Position numbers and translations under genes: made by a program | Shown: positions 22,552 to 31,715 of the stretch, piece after piece | Layout of the letters: each line of letters starts with the position of its first letter | Position numbering within the stretch: position 1 is the first letter of the stretch | Notes under the pieces: model-generated | What the model was told of the DNA's origin: nothing | Databases searched by the model: none | What the model saw: only the letters and a program-made list of their open reading frames with translations | Source of the DNA: Bifidobacterium breve | GTDB lineage: Bacteria; Actinomycetota; Actinomycetes; Nanopelagicales; Nanopelagicaceae | Assembly (NCBI GenBank): GCA_945860275.1 | Contig: CAMAPN010000012.1 | Coordinates: 1-35,219, forward strand | Length of the DNA stretch: 35,219 nucleotides | Direction of reading: 5' to 3'

Positions 22552-22848
22552 ATGGCAACCGATTATGACTCCCCGCGGAAAACCGATGAAGAGCTCCACG
22601 AAGAGAGCCTTGAAGAGTTAAAAGCGCGGCAAGCCGATAAGAAATCTGGACAAGTGGATGTCGATGAAGCAGAAGCGGCGGAGAATCTCGAACTTCCCGG
22701 TGCTGATCTCTCCGGTGAAGAGTTAACAGTTCGCGTACTACCGCGCCAAGTTGATGAATTCACCTGCTCAAAATGTTTCTTAGTCCATCACCGTTCGCAA
22801 TTGGTAAAGGGCGAGGGAGCCACCGCAGTTTGCCGCGAATGCGCGTAA
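22552..22848 (+). CDS. DUF4193 family protein
   Basis: The 98-residue protein begins M-A-T-D-Y-D-S-P-R, the usual start of this actinobacterial family. It has a very acidic middle (about 12-60) and a C-terminal zinc-ribbon-like part with F-T-C-S-K-C near 72-77 and V-C-R-E-C-A at the end, giving two C-x2-C pairs. The function is unknown; the family is a conserved neighbour of dut (Rv2699c in M. tuberculosis). The ribosome binding site GGGGGAGG lies about ten bases upstream of the ATG. The stop codon overlaps the -10 box proposed for the next gene. Confidence 0.88.
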   Translation: MATDYDSPRKTDEELHEESLEELKARQADKKSGQVDVDEAEAAENLELPGADLSGEELTVRVLPRQVDEFTCSKCFLVHHRSQLVKGEGATAVCRECA

Positions 22849-22851
22849 ACT
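22846..22851 (+). promoter_or_regulatory. -10 box (TAAACT) of the leaderless thioesterase gene
   Basis: TAAACT overlaps the DUF4193 stop and ends seven bases before the ATG at 22859. No ribosome binding site lies in the 10-base gap, so leaderless initiation from this internal promoter is plausible. Confidence 0.4.
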
Positions 22852-22858
22852 TCTAACC

Positions 22859-23443
22859 ATGTCGCGGGTTCCAAGTACTACACCTCCGCCCGAAGCGCAG
22901 GTTCCACCTCGCCACCCCAAAGCGCCAGAATCTGGTACCAAAATTCCCTCACACTTTGGCCACTGCTTTGGCTGTGGCGATCTACACCCCACGGGCCTGC
23001 ATCTTGTTGCGCATGCAGGTGAAGGTCAGAACCTCACCGCAACATTTACTGTGACGCATGATCATCAAGGCGCTCCCGGGTTGGCGCACGGTGGATTGCT
23101 CTCGCTCGCGTTCGATGAAGCGCTTGGAAAATTGATGTGGTTGATCCGCTCACCAGCTGTCACAGCACGCCTTGAAACTGACTTTCTTAAGCCAGTGCCG
23201 ATGGGATCGACGTTGTACATCACTGCAGATATTGCAGGGCAGGTCAATCGTAAGGTGTACACCCGCGCTGAAGGTCATCTCGATGGATTCGATGGACCGG
23301 TAGCCGTGCGTGCAGCTGCGCTCTTTGTCATCGTTCCCATGAAACATTTTCTCGAGAATGCTCCGCAGGAGTACTTGAAGCATCTGCGTGAGCATCCCGA
23401 ACTACTAGCTTTCGTCGACCCCGATTTCGAAATAAATCCATGA
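22859..23443 (+). CDS. Hotdog-fold (PaaI-type) thioesterase
   Basis: The 194-residue product has a proline-rich N-terminus (about 1-30), a C-F-G-C-G-x-x-x-x-x-G-L-x-L motif near 36-49, and the hotdog core with A-H-G-G-L-L-S-L-A-F-D-E-A near 75-87, where the aspartate is the likely catalytic residue. A-R-L-E-T-D-F-L-K-P-V-P then matches the T-x-x-x-x-F-x-x-P-V strand typical of acyl-CoA thioesterases. The likely reaction is hydrolysis of an acyl-CoA thioester; the acyl chain is unknown. The C-terminal 25 residues extend past the core. The stop overlaps the dut start by four bases (ATGA), so the genes are coupled. Confidence 0.82.
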   Translation: MSRVPSTTPPPEAQVPPRHPKAPESGTKIPSHFGHCFGCGDLHPTGLHLVAHAGEGQNLTATFTVTHDHQGAPGLAHGGLLSLAFDEALGKLMWLIRSPAVTARLETDFLKPVPMGSTLYITADIAGQVNRKVYTRAEGHLDGFDGPVAVRAAALFVIVPMKHFLENAPQEYLKHLREHPELLAFVDPDFEINP

Positions 23444-23877
23444 CCGATCTGCTCATCCACCAGCTCGATCCAGAGCTTCCGTTACCCCACTTTGCTAAAC
23501 CTGGTGATGCGGGCGCAGATCTTTACGCTCGAATTGATCTCACGCTTGCTCCAGGCGAACGTGCGCTTATGCCCACAGGAATAGCGATTGCGCTGCCACC
23601 AGGTTTTGCCGCATTCATCCATCCGCGCTCAGGTCTTGCGATCCGCGACGGACTTTCGATGGTTAACGCTCCCGGAACAGTCGATGCTTCCTATCGAGGT
23701 GAAATCCAAGTGATCTTGGTGAATATGGATAGAACAAATGCCATCTCCATTAAACGTGGAGATCGCGTAGCACAAATGATAATTCAGCGAATCGAGAACG
23801 TTAATTTCGTTCCTGTCTCGCAGCTGCCCGGAACCGAGCGCGGTTCTGGTGGTTTTGGCTCTACTGGTAAGAAATGA
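23440..23877 (+). CDS. dut: dUTP diphosphatase
   Basis: The 145-residue trimeric dUTPase shows all five family motifs: D-A-G-A-D-L-Y-A at 23-30, P-R-S-G-L-A near 62-67, G-T-V-D-A-S-Y-R-G-E-I near 79-89, R-G-D-R-V-A-Q-M near 106-113 and R-G-S-G-G-F-G-S-T-G near the C-terminus. It hydrolyses dUTP to dUMP and pyrophosphate, limiting uracil in DNA and feeding thymidylate synthesis. It overlaps the thioesterase gene by four bases and is followed seven bases later by the DUF3159 gene, so the three form an operon. The same association of dut with DUF4193 and DUF3159 genes is known in mycobacteria. Confidence 0.95.
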   Translation: MTDLLIHQLDPELPLPHFAKPGDAGADLYARIDLTLAPGERALMPTGIAIALPPGFAAFIHPRSGLAIRDGLSMVNAPGTVDASYRGEIQVILVNMDRTNAISIKRGDRVAQMIIQRIENVNFVPVSQLPGTERGSGGFGSTGKK

Positions 23878-23884
23878 TTCCGTG

Positions 23885-24502
23885 ATGAGCGAAGAGCAAA
23901 AAAAGAAAGTTCTCGATGCCTTTGGTGGCAAGCGTGGATTGATAGATTCCGGATTACCTGCACTTATTTTCTTAGTGGTTTTTAATCTTCGTGATTCGCT
24001 CCGCGATGCTATTTACAGCGCCTTGGCGCTCTCCATACTTCTTACGATTTGGCGATTGATTCGTCGAGATACTTTGCAACACGCGATTTCTGGAATCGTT
24101 GGCGTTCTCATCTGTGCATGGTTTGCGCGCAACAGCGGAAAGGCCGAAGATTTCTATCTCCCAGGGCTCATCACCAACGTGATCTATGGATCGGTTTATC
24201 TCGTTGCCAACCTTGCCGGCTTTCCCATACTTGGCGTAATGCTTGGACCGATCTTGGGAGAGAACCTTGCCTGGCGAAAAGACCCAGCACGTAAGCGCGC
24301 ATACATGAATGCAAGTTGGCTATGGGTTGGACTCTTCTTATCGCGCTTAGTGGTGCAATACCCGCTTTATCGCTCGGGAAATGTTGACCTCTTAGGTATC
24401 GCACGACTTGCGATGGGATATCCACTCTTCCTTGCTGTGGCGTGGGGGAGTTGGTTGATCATTCGTACGGTTCCCATTACTCAGGTGGAACCAGAAAAAT
24501 AA
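23885..24502 (+). CDS. DUF3159 membrane protein
   Basis: The 205-residue integral membrane protein has five to six hydrophobic segments, the first at about 19-33, after a charged start. The G-G-K-R-G-L-I-D-S-G-L-P motif near 12-23 and P-G-L-I-T-N-V-I-Y-G with W-R-K-D-P further on are features I associate with DUF3159 (Rv2693c-type). The function is unknown. The ATG at 23885 is used; a GTG three bases earlier is possible. It forms the end of the thioesterase-dut operon. Its stop is three bases from the convergent ceoC gene, leaving no room for a terminator. Confidence 0.8.
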   Translation: MSEEQKKKVLDAFGGKRGLIDSGLPALIFLVVFNLRDSLRDAIYSALALSILLTIWRLIRRDTLQHAISGIVGVLICAWFARNSGKAEDFYLPGLITNVIYGSVYLVANLAGFPILGVMLGPILGENLAWRKDPARKRAYMNASWLWVGLFLSRLVVQYPLYRSGNVDLLGIARLAMGYPLFLAVAWGSWLIIRTVPITQVEPEK

Positions 24503-24505
24503 GCG

Positions 24506-25168
24506 CTACTTGCGCGGAGCAAAGCAGCGTTGCAAGGTATTCTCAGCGCCCGCTGTTGCAACAAATAACAATTCATCGCCGGCAGCGAACGCATCAGTTG
24601 GTGTTGGAGCAATAACTCGGCCATCGCGCAAAATTGCAGCAAGGGCACAATCCTCAGGAAGTTCTACTTCATTTACCTGCTTGCCAATGCAGGGGCTCTC
24701 TTCAGGAAGGGTTATCTCAACCAAACTCGCATCGCCTTCACTTAATGAGAAGAGTTTGACGACATCTCCTACCGAGACTGCCTCCTCGACAAGTGCCGAG
24801 AGCATTCGTGGAGTCGAGACCGATACATCAACGCCCCACGATCCATCGAAAAGCCACTCGTTCTTCGGATGGTTCACTCGGGCAACCACTCGTGGAACGC
24901 CATATTCAGTCTTAGCAAGAAATGAGACAACAAGGTTTACTTTGTCATCACCCGTTGCCGCGACAAGAACGTTACACATCTCGAGTTTTGCATTATCGAG
25001 CGAAATGATTTCGCAGGCATCAGCAAGTAGCCAATCAGCATCGGGGACCGACTCCATCTTCATGGCCTTTGGATCTTTATCAATAAGTAAGACGTGATGA
25101 CCGTTGCTGAGCAATTCTCGGGCAATCGAGCGTCCGACGTTCCCGGCTCCTGCGATTGCGATGCGCAC
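24506..25168 (-). CDS. ceoC: TrkA-family potassium regulator (CeoC-like)
   Basis: The 220-residue cytosolic protein has an N-terminal RCK/Rossmann domain (G-A-G-N-V-G-R-S-I-A at 7-16, acidic D at about 30 after L-L-I-D, then A-A-T-G-D-D near 70) and a C-terminal TrkA-C domain (about 140-215). Such proteins bind NAD(H) or nucleotides and gate potassium transporters. The start is a GTG (25166-25168) overlapping the upstream gene's stop as TAGTG. It pairs with the next ceoB-like gene as in M. tuberculosis Rv2691/Rv2692. No TrkH, Ktr or permease gene lies in this window. Confidence 0.88.
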   Translation of the reverse strand: MRIAIAGAGNVGRSIARELLSNGHHVLLIDKDPKAMKMESVPDADWLLADACEIISLDNAKLEMCNVLVAATGDDKVNLVVSFLAKTEYGVPRVVARVNHPKNEWLFDGSWGVDVSVSTPRMLSALVEEAVSVGDVVKLFSLSEGDASLVEITLPEESPCIGKQVNEVELPEDCALAAILRDGRVIAPTPTDAFAAGDELLFVATAGAENTLQRCFAPRK

Positions 25169-25830
25169 TAGTGTCCTGCCGGAGGAGTTGCGAGGGTACT
25201 TTCTATACTCGCCAAATCTTTTTCATTCATCATCAAATGCACAAGATCGCCCTCCTGGATGACCGTGTGCTCATCAATCAACATACCTTTGCCAAGGCGG
25301 GTAATCATTGCGATTTTCGCACCGGTGCTGCTCTCTACTAACGCCGCCGGATGACCGAACCAGCCAGCATCTAAATGAACTTCTGCAAGTCGGATCATTC
25401 CACTTGCATCCTGCCATTCAGATAGAGATCCTTCGGGAGCTAATCGACGAAGAATTTGATCGGCAGTCCAAATGACAGTCGCCACGGTTGGAATTCCCAG
25501 GCGTTGGTAGATTTCAGCGCGTCCTGGGTCGTAAATTCGAGCAACTACATTTGCCACACCAAAGTTTTCGCGCGCAACACGCGCTGCCAAGATATTCGAG
25601 TTATCGCCATTGCTCACAGCCGCAAAGGCATCGGCTCGCTCTATTCCTGCTTGAATCAGAATGTCTCGGTCAAAGCCCACACCAGCGAGGGTTATGCCTT
25701 GGAAGTTTGGACCAAGTCGGCGAAAGGCTTCACGATTCTGGTCGATGATGGCAACGGTATGGCCTGCCTCTTCGAGGCGTTGGGCGATCAGTGTTCCCAC
25801 TCGACCGCACCCCATGACAACTACGTGCAT
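25168..25830 (-). CDS. ceoB: TrkA-family potassium regulator (CeoB-like)
   Basis: The 220-residue protein has an RCK/Rossmann start (M-G-C-G-R-V-G-T-L-I-A at 6-16, I-I-D-Q-N near 28), S-N-G-D-N-S-N near 73-79 and V-V-A-R-I-Y-D-P near 94-101. A TrkA-C domain occupies about 140-210 (A-E-V-H-L-D-A-G-W-F-G-H-P, then I-Q-E-G-D-L-V-H-L). It probably forms a heteromeric gating ring with the ceoC product. It is first in the two-gene operon. A TAAATT -10 box ends six bases before the ATG, so the message is likely leaderless. It is divergent from the RNA methyltransferase gene, with an 80-base gap. Confidence 0.88.
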   Translation of the reverse strand: MHVVVMGCGRVGTLIAQRLEEAGHTVAIIDQNREAFRRLGPNFQGITLAGVGFDRDILIQAGIERADAFAAVSNGDNSNILAARVARENFGVANVVARIYDPGRAEIYQRLGIPTVATVIWTADQILRRLAPEGSLSEWQDASGMIRLAEVHLDAGWFGHPAALVESSTGAKIAMITRLGKGMLIDEHTVIQEGDLVHLMMNEKDLASIESTLATPPAGH

Positions 25831-25836
25831 GCGAGC

Positions 25837-25842
25837 AATTTA
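25837..25842 (-). promoter_or_regulatory. -10 box (TAAATT) of the leaderless ceoB-ceoC operon
   Basis: TAAATT on the minus strand ends six bases before the ATG at 25830. No Shine-Dalgarno sequence is seen and the -35 position shows no TTGACA-like hexamer. Confidence 0.5.
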
Positions 25843-25898
25843 CACCTGTCGCGCACCCTGCACGCGCACCCCTCGCGAATGAAGTGCCACAACCCCGA

Positions 25899-25904
25899 TA
25901 TCCT
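25899..25904 (+). promoter_or_regulatory. -10 box (TATCCT) of the leaderless RNA methyltransferase gene
   Basis: TATCCT ends six bases before the ATG at 25911. The intervening CTCTAA offers no ribosome binding site. It is in the divergent gap shared with ceoB. Confidence 0.5.
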
Positions 25905-25910
25905 CTCTAA

Positions 25911-27059
25911 ATGGCCAAATCTTCGAGGACTTTTTCGCTAGGCGAACAGGTGGAACTCGACGTTGATGGAATCGCCCATGGCGGAGAGAGCGTGGCTCGC
26001 CTTGATGGTTGGGTCTTTTTTATCCGGCACGCAATTCCGGGCGAGCGCGTGCTTGTGCAGATCTCTGAAATTGGCAAGAGTTTTCATCGCGCGGATGCTG
26101 TTGAGATTATCGACGCTTCACCAGATCGAATCACGCCAGCCTGCTCCTATTTTCACCCTGGCGGTTGTGGTGGCTGCGACTTTCACCACATCTCGATGGA
26201 ACGACAACGCCAATTGAAAACCCAGATTATTTCAGAGCAATTTCAACGGGTAGCAAAAATCGAGATCGCGGTGCCAGTTCGTGAAGTGGCGTTGCCAGAA
26301 GATAGCGGAGTTCGATACCGCGGCAGGCTCACATTGCATGTGGACAAGAGCGGGCGAGCAGGATTTCTCAAGAACCGCTCCCACGATGTCTTTCCAATCT
26401 CTGATTGTGTCGTTGCCTCTGAAAAACTCGAGATGGAAAAGGTTTTAGCAAAACGTTATAGCGGAGTAGACCAGTTGACGTTTCCCGATGACGTGCGCAC
26501 CGAAGTGATTTCTATCCAGGGCACAGTTCATCACTATCGGGTGAGTAGAGAGAGCTTCTGGCAAGGACATATCCGAGCCGCAGAAGTGCTCGGCGAGGCT
26601 GCGTTAAATTCATTACAGCCGCGCGCGGGGGAGTACGCGCTTGATTTGTATGGTGGAGTCGGACTCTTCGCCAAATTGCTTGCACATGCGCGAGCACGCG
26701 TTTCGATTATCGAATCGAGCGCTACTGCCATTGCTGATGCGAAATTTAATCTTCGTGAATTCTCTGATGTAAGTTTTTATGAGGGTGATGTCGCCAAAGA
26801 GATGAGCAATATTGAGCGTGCAGATATCGTGCTGCTCGACCCGCCGCGAAGTGGGGCAGAGCTCTCTGTGCTCGAACAGGTCGTGCGACTTGCTCCGCGC
26901 AGAATCTGTTATATCTCCTGTGACCCAGCCTCGTTGGCGCGAGATAGCCAGCGATTGGCTGAGCGCGGTTATCAGATCGCAGAGAGCGCGGCCTACGACC
27001 TCTTTCCGCAGACCGCCCATATCGAGTGCGTTTTCACCTTTGAACCGGTAATATCTTGA
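25911..27059 (+). CDS. TRAM-domain class I RNA methyltransferase (TrmA/RlmD family)
   Basis: The 382-residue enzyme has an N-terminal TRAM RNA-binding domain (about 8-63) and an iron-sulfur cysteine cluster (C-S-Y-F-H-P-G-G-C-G-G-C near 77-88, with a likely fourth cysteine in P-I-S-D-C). The SAM-dependent fold shows L-D-L-Y-G-G-V-G-L-F near 245, L-L-D-P-P-R-S-G near 308 and the nucleophile segment Y-I-S-C-D-P-A-S-L-A-R-D near 334. These mark a 5-methyluridine-type RNA methyltransferase acting on tRNA or rRNA; the target base is unassigned (compare Rv2689c). The stop codon at 27057 lies within the palindrome upstream of aconitase, which follows 27 bases later. Confidence 0.9.
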   Translation: MAKSSRTFSLGEQVELDVDGIAHGGESVARLDGWVFFIRHAIPGERVLVQISEIGKSFHRADAVEIIDASPDRITPACSYFHPGGCGGCDFHHISMERQRQLKTQIISEQFQRVAKIEIAVPVREVALPEDSGVRYRGRLTLHVDKSGRAGFLKNRSHDVFPISDCVVASEKLEMEKVLAKRYSGVDQLTFPDDVRTEVISIQGTVHHYRVSRESFWQGHIRAAEVLGEAALNSLQPRAGEYALDLYGGVGLFAKLLAHARARVSIIESSATAIADAKFNLREFSDVSFYEGDVAKEMSNIERADIVLLDPPRSGAELSVLEQVVRLAPRRICYISCDPASLARDSQRLAERGYQIAESAAYDLFPQTAHIECVFTFEPVIS

Positions 27060-27069
27060 TATCAAGATA
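27052..27069. promoter_or_regulatory. 18-base perfect palindrome upstream of aconitase
   Basis: TATCTTGATATCAAGATA is a perfect inverted repeat. It overlaps the stop of the preceding gene and a TAATAT -10 candidate at 27049-27054, and ends 17 bases before the acnA ATG. A repressor bound here would block the promoter. It does not match the AcnR, GlxR or RipA operator consensus sequences that I remember from corynebacteria. Confidence 0.65.
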
Positions 27070-27086
27070 AATCTGGGGGCGGGGAT

Positions 27087-29759
27087 ATGAGTAACGATTC
27101 TTTTCATGCGAAACGGACTTTTTCGAGCGCAGGTCGAAATCTCGAAATTTTCGATATCACTGGCCTTGCGGGCGCTTCCGACCTGCCCTTTAGCCTAAAG
27201 ATCCTCCTTGAAAATCTCCTTCGCCACGAAGATGGCGCAAATATCACCGCTGCACAGATCAAGGCGTTAGCGAATTGGGATCCTTCAGTTGAGCCAGATA
27301 CGGAAATTCAATTCACTCCTGCTCGAGTCATCATGCAGGACTTCACAGGTGTGCCTTGTGTAGTGGACCTTGCCACGATGCGCGAAGCAGTTGTCGAGCT
27401 GGGTGGAGATCCAGCAAAGGTAAATCCACTCGCGCCAGCAGAACTTGTTATTGATCACTCAGTTATTGCAGATGTCTTTGGTCGCCCTGATTCGTTTGAA
27501 AAGAATACGGACATTGAGTACCAGCGTAATCACGAGCGTTATCGATTCCTACGTTGGGGTCAAAGCGCCTTCGATGAGTTCAAAGTAGTTCCACCAGGAA
27601 CTGGAATCGTCCACCAAGTAAATATTGAGTACTTAGCGCGCGTGGTGATGGTTCGCGAAGTTGGCGGCGTGCTGCGCGCATACCCAGATACAGTCGTGGG
27701 TACAGATTCACACACCACAATGGTTAATGGACTTGGCGTTCTTGGTTGGGGCGTTGGTGGAATCGAGGCAGAAGCTGCACTTCTGGGTCAGCCAGTCTCC
27801 ATGCTTATTCCACGAGTTGTCGGCTTCAAATTAACGGGCGAACTTCCTGTCGGCACCACTGCGACCGATCTTGCGCTAACAATCACTGAGCAGCTTCGTA
27901 AGCATGGCGTCGTTGGAAAATTTGTCGAGTTCTATGGCCCAGGAGTCTCTGCAGTGCCGATGGCTAATCGCGCGACTATCGGAAATATGAGCCCTGAATA
28001 CGGTTCCACATGTGCAATCTTCCCAATCGACGAGGAGACAATTACCTACCTGCGTCTTACGGGAAGAAGCGAAGAGCAACTTACGCTCGTTGCTGAATAT
28101 GCGAAAGCGCAAGGCCTTTGGCACGATCCAAGTGCAACCCCGCGCTACTCAGAGCATCTCGAATTAGATCTCTCCACTATTCGCCCTTCGATTGCAGGTC
28201 CAAAGCGACCACAAGATCGAATCGCTCTAGATCAAGCGCAGTCAAAGTTCCGCGAAGCGCTACCAAGTTATATTCGCGAAAAGACTGCCAAAGATCCGGT
28301 TTCGGTCAGCATGGGGGAGCAGAAGTTCTCCATCACCAATGGCGATGTCGTCATTGCATCGATCACATCATGCACAAACACATCTAACCCATCAGTAATG
28401 ATTGGCGCGGCGCTGCTTGCGAAGAAGGCTGTCGAAAAAGGATTGCAAGCAAAGCCTTGGGTCAAGACAACTCTGGCGCCAGGCTCTAAGGTCGTCACCG
28501 ATTACTACGACCGTGCCGACCTGACTCGATACATGGAAGCACTTGGTTTCAATCTTGTTGGATATGGATGTGTAACCTGTATCGGAAACTCTGGTCCATT
28601 GCCTGCTGAAATTTCAGCTGCAATCAATGAACAAGATCTTGCAGTTTCTGCTGTGCTCTCTGGTAACCGTAACTTTGAAGGGCGCATCTCGCCCGATGTG
28701 CGAATGAACTACCTAGCATCGCCACCGCTTGTGGTTGCGTACGCAATTGCAGGAACGATGAATCATGATTTTGAAAAAGATCCACTAGGAGTGGACAAGA
28801 GTGGCGCTCCAGTCTTTTTGAAGGATATCTGGCCAAGCTCACAAGAAATCGAGAGCGTGGTTGCCAATTCCATTACCTCAGAGATGTTCCGAAAGGATTA
28901 CGCCTCTGTGTTCGAGGGCGACCATCGATGGAAGGCTCTGGATACACCAACGGGCGAAACCTTCGAGTGGGATTCGCAATCTACCTACGTGCGAAAGCCC
29001 CCATATTTTGAAGGTATGCCCAAGAATCCTGTGGCCGTGAAAGATATCTCCGGCGCTCGCGTACTCGCACTATTGGGCGACTCGGTAACAACAGATCACA
29101 TCTCGCCAGCAGGAAATATCAAAGCTGATTCGCCTGCAGGAAAATATCTGCAGAGCCACGGTGTCGAACGAGCAGACTTCAATTCCTATGGTTCACGGCG
29201 TGGCAATCATGAAGTCATGATTCGTGGCACCTTCGCCAATATCCGATTGAAGAATTTGCTGCTAGCCCAAGAAGGCGTCGAAGGTGGATTCACCAAGAAC
29301 TTCCTCGACGGTGGTGCGCAAACAACAATTTATGATGCGTCGGTTGCCTACCAAAGCGCTGGGGTGCCACTTGTGATTCTTGCTGGAAAAGAGTACGGAT
29401 CTGGATCATCTCGCGACTGGGCTGCTAAGGGCACTGCGCTTCTCGGCGTAAAAGCAGTAATCGCAGAGTCGTACGAGCGAATTCACCGTTCCAACTTGAT
29501 TGGCATGGGTGTACTTCCGCTTCAATTCCTCGATGGTGAGAGCCCGCAATCGCTCGGGTTAAGTGGCGACGAAGTGTTTACCATCACAGGGATCGTCGAG
29601 TTAAACACGGGGAAGATTCCGGCGACGGTGCAGGTAGCCGCAGGAGCGAAAAACTTCACTGCAAAAGTGCGAATTGATACACCGGGCGAAGCCGATTACT
29701 ACCGTCACGGTGGAATCATGCAATATGTGCTTCGCTCACTTATCTCGAGCGCTTCCTAA
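27087..29759 (+). CDS. acnA: Aconitate hydratase (AcnA/IRP type)
   Basis: The 890-residue enzyme is of the usual length for the AcnA/IRP1 class. It interconverts citrate and isocitrate in the TCA cycle through a 4Fe-4S cluster. The cluster ligands are Cys429 (S-C-T-N) and Cys495/Cys498 ([10 protein letters not shown]). Other landmarks are [10 protein letters not shown] near 208-217, [12 protein letters not shown] at the start of the swivel domain and [13 protein letters not shown] in the C-terminal domain. The ribosome binding site is a GGGGGCGGGG run just before the ATG. An 18-base palindrome upstream suggests dedicated repression. dxs follows 21 bases later. Confidence 0.96.
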   Translation: MSNDSFHAKRTFSSAGRNLEIFDITGLAGASDLPFSLKILLENLLRHEDGANITAAQIKALANWDPSVEPDTEIQFTPARVIMQDFTGVPCVVDLATMREAVVELGGDPAKVNPLAPAELVIDHSVIADVFGRPDSFEKNTDIEYQRNHERYRFLRWGQSAFDEFKVVPPGTGIVHQVNIEYLARVVMVREVGGVLRAYPDTVVGTDSHTTMVNGLGVLGWGVGGIEAEAALLGQPVSMLIPRVVGFKLTGELPVGTTATDLALTITEQLRKHGVVGKFVEFYGPGVSAVPMANRATIGNMSPEYGSTCAIFPIDEETITYLRLTGRSEEQLTLVAEYAKAQGLWHDPSATPRYSEHLELDLSTIRPSIAGPKRPQDRIALDQAQSKFREALPSYIREKTAKDPVSVSMGEQKFSITNGDVVIASITSCTNTSNPSVMIGAALLAKKAVEKGLQAKPWVKTTLAPGSKVVTDYYDRADLTRYMEALGFNLVGYGCVTCIGNSGPLPAEISAAINEQDLAVSAVLSGNRNFEGRISPDVRMNYLASPPLVVAYAIAGTMNHDFEKDPLGVDKSGAPVFLKDIWPSSQEIESVVANSITSEMFRKDYASVFEGDHRWKALDTPTGETFEWDSQSTYVRKPPYFEGMPKNPVAVKDISGARVLALLGDSVTTDHISPAGNIKADSPAGKYLQSHGVERADFNSYGSRRGNHEVMIRGTFANIRLKNLLLAQEGVEGGFTKNFLDGGAQTTIYDASVAYQSAGVPLVILAGKEYGSGSSRDWAAKGTALLGVKAVIAESYERIHRSNLIGMGVLPLQFLDGESPQSLGLSGDEVFTITGIVELNTGKIPATVQVAAGAKNFTAKVRIDTPGEADYYRHGGIMQYVLRSLISSAS

Positions 29760-29768
29760 CCAGTTGGC

Positions 29769-29774
29769 TAGACT
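29769..29774 (+). promoter_or_regulatory. -10 box (TAGACT) of leaderless dxs
   Basis: TAGACT ends six bases before the GTG at 29781 and lies in a small inverted repeat, CCAGT (29760-29764) with ACTGG (29772-29776), directly after the acnA stop. The repeat could be an operator or a weak hairpin. Confidence 0.45.
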
Positions 29775-29780
29775 GGGGAA

Positions 29781-31715
29781 GTGATTCTCCAGTCGTTAGC
29801 CTCTCCAGAGGACCTCAAGAAGGTTGCCCCTGAGCACCTTCCTGCCTTAGCGCAGGAGATTAGAGATTTCCTGATTCAATCCGTCTCTCGAACTGGTGGC
29901 CATCTCGGACCAAATTTGGGCGTCGTGGAATTAACAATCGCACTGCATCGAATTTTCAATTCACCTCACGATGTGCTGCTGTTTGACACTGGCCATCAAA
30001 GTTATGTTCATAAACTCCTTACCGGCCGCCAAGAAGGATTCGAAAAATTGCGCCAGCGCGGCGGCACTTCTGGCTATCCAAATCGACATGAAAGTGTTCA
30101 CGACGTGATTGAGAACTCACACGCTTCAACGGCGCTCTCCTGGGGTGATGGCATCTCGCGCGCATTCGCGCTGCAAGGAATTTCCGATAGATCGGTAGTG
30201 GTAGTTGTTGGCGATGGCGCACTTACCGGTGGCATGGCGTGGGAAGCGCTCAATAACATCGCTGCAACGAAAGATCGCTCCCTTGTCATCTTGGTTAATG
30301 ACAATGAACGTTCATATAGCCCAACTATCGGCGGCATCTCTACCTATCTCACTACTTTGCGCGCAACTAAAGGCTATGAGCGATTTCTCGAATGGGGAAA
30401 GAACGTACTTGAGAAGACTCCCGTTGTGGGGCAACCAATTTTCGAAACGTTGCATGGGATGAAAAAAGGAATCAAGGACATTATTGCTCCGCAAGGCATG
30501 TTTGAAGATCTTGGTTTGAAATACCTCGGACCAGTTGATGGCCACGATATCGAGGCAATGGAGAACATTCTTAAAGCTGCTAAGGAGTTTGGTGGTCCAG
30601 TCATCGTGCATGCGATTACTGAAAAAGGACGCGGTTTTGCGCCTGCCGTAAACGATGAAGCCGAGCGCTTTCACGCTGTTGGTCCAGTGGATCCTGAGAC
30701 CGGTGAAGCGCTATCGGCAACCGGAAAGACGTGGACATCGGTCTTCTCCGAAGAATTGGTATCTATTGGACGAAGCAACTCGGATGTTGTGGCAATTACC
30801 GCTGCGATGCTCGGCCCAACTGGGCTAGATAGATTCGCGCAAACTTTCCCTGAGCGCACTGTCGATGTCGGCATCGCAGAGCAGCATGCTGTGGCGAGCG
30901 CGGCCGGGCTGGCCTTCGGCGGCCTCCATCCAGTTGTTGCGCTCTATTCGACATTTCTTAATCGCGCATTCGATCAACTTCTCCTTGATGTGGCGCTCCA
31001 CAAGGCAGGTGTAACTTTCGTTCTCGATCGCTCGGGCATCACTGGTGATGATGGTCCTTCGCATCATGGCGTTTGGGATCTTGCGCTCACCGGAATTGTT
31101 CCCAACCTTAAAGTCGCTGCCCCGCGCGATGGTTCTCGACTCCAAGAGCTGCTACGTGAAGCGGTAGCAATCTCTGATCAACCTACTGTGCTTCGTTTTC
31201 CGAAGGGGAGCGTTGCTGCGGATATCCCTGCATTTGAACGGCGCGATGGCATCGACGTGCTCTATCGCGGCGAAAGCGCTGACATTCTCATCGTCAGCGT
31301 TGGTGCGATGGCAAGCCTTGCCGTTGAAGCAGCTGCGCAGGCATATCGCGAGGGTGTTGGCGTCACTGTTATTGATCCCCGTTGGGTCAAACCGTTGCCA
31401 CCTGCCATCCTCACCATGGCACAACGCTACTCACATGTTGTAGTGATTGAAGATGGAATCAGACGCGGTGGCATCGCAAGCGCTTTGGCAGAGAACATGC
31501 GTGATGCCGGCATAGACATTCCAGTGCACTCAATCGGAATCCCGCTTACTTTTATCGAGCATTCGAAGCGCGCCGAAATCTTGCAAGATTTGGGCATCAC
31601 CGGACAGCAAATCGCACGCAGCCTTGTCGAACTTAGATCAACTGGCGAACTTCCGATTATGGAAGGGATGCAACGCCCTTCGGATGAAAGCGTTGACCAG
31701 TCGCAGCCTCGCTAA
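29781..31715 (+). CDS. dxs: 1-deoxy-D-xylulose-5-phosphate synthase
   Basis: The 644-residue enzyme joins pyruvate and glyceraldehyde 3-phosphate in the first step of the MEP isoprenoid pathway. It shows S-P-E-D-L-K-K at the start, [11 protein letters not shown] near 41-51, the thiamine diphosphate motif G-D-G-A-L-T-G-G-M with [10 protein letters not shown] near 147-180, the catalytic Glu367 in D-V-G-I-A-E-Q-H-A and D-D-G-P-S-H-H-G. The GTG start fits the family N-terminus. The last 20 or so residues form a tail past the usual end and are encoded within the 59-base overlap with fadB on the opposite strand. Confidence 0.95.
   Translation: MILQSLASPEDLKKVAPEHLPALAQEIRDFLIQSVSRTGGHLGPNLGVVELTIALHRIFNSPHDVLLFDTGHQSYVHKLLTGRQEGFEKLRQRGGTSGYPNRHESVHDVIENSHASTALSWGDGISRAFALQGISDRSVVVVVGDGALTGGMAWEALNNIAATKDRSLVILVNDNERSYSPTIGGISTYLTTLRATKGYERFLEWGKNVLEKTPVVGQPIFETLHGMKKGIKDIIAPQGMFEDLGLKYLGPVDGHDIEAMENILKAAKEFGGPVIVHAITEKGRGFAPAVNDEAERFHAVGPVDPETGEALSATGKTWTSVFSEELVSIGRSNSDVVAITAAMLGPTGLDRFAQTFPERTVDVGIAEQHAVASAAGLAFGGLHPVVALYSTFLNRAFDQLLLDVALHKAGVTFVLDRSGITGDDGPSHHGVWDLALTGIVPNLKVAAPRDGSRLQELLREAVAISDQPTVLRFPKGSVAADIPAFERRDGIDVLYRGESADILIVSVGAMASLAVEAAAQAYREGVGVTVIDPRWVKPLPPAILTMAQRYSHVVVIEDGIRRGGIASALAENMRDAGIDIPVHSIGIPLTFIEHSKRAEILQDLGITGQQIARSLVELRSTGELPIMEGMQRPSDESVDQSQPR

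Noticed and set aside
24510-25097. 195-codon plus-strand frame inside ceoC
   Set aside because: Serine/threonine-rich shadow of a conserved RCK protein.
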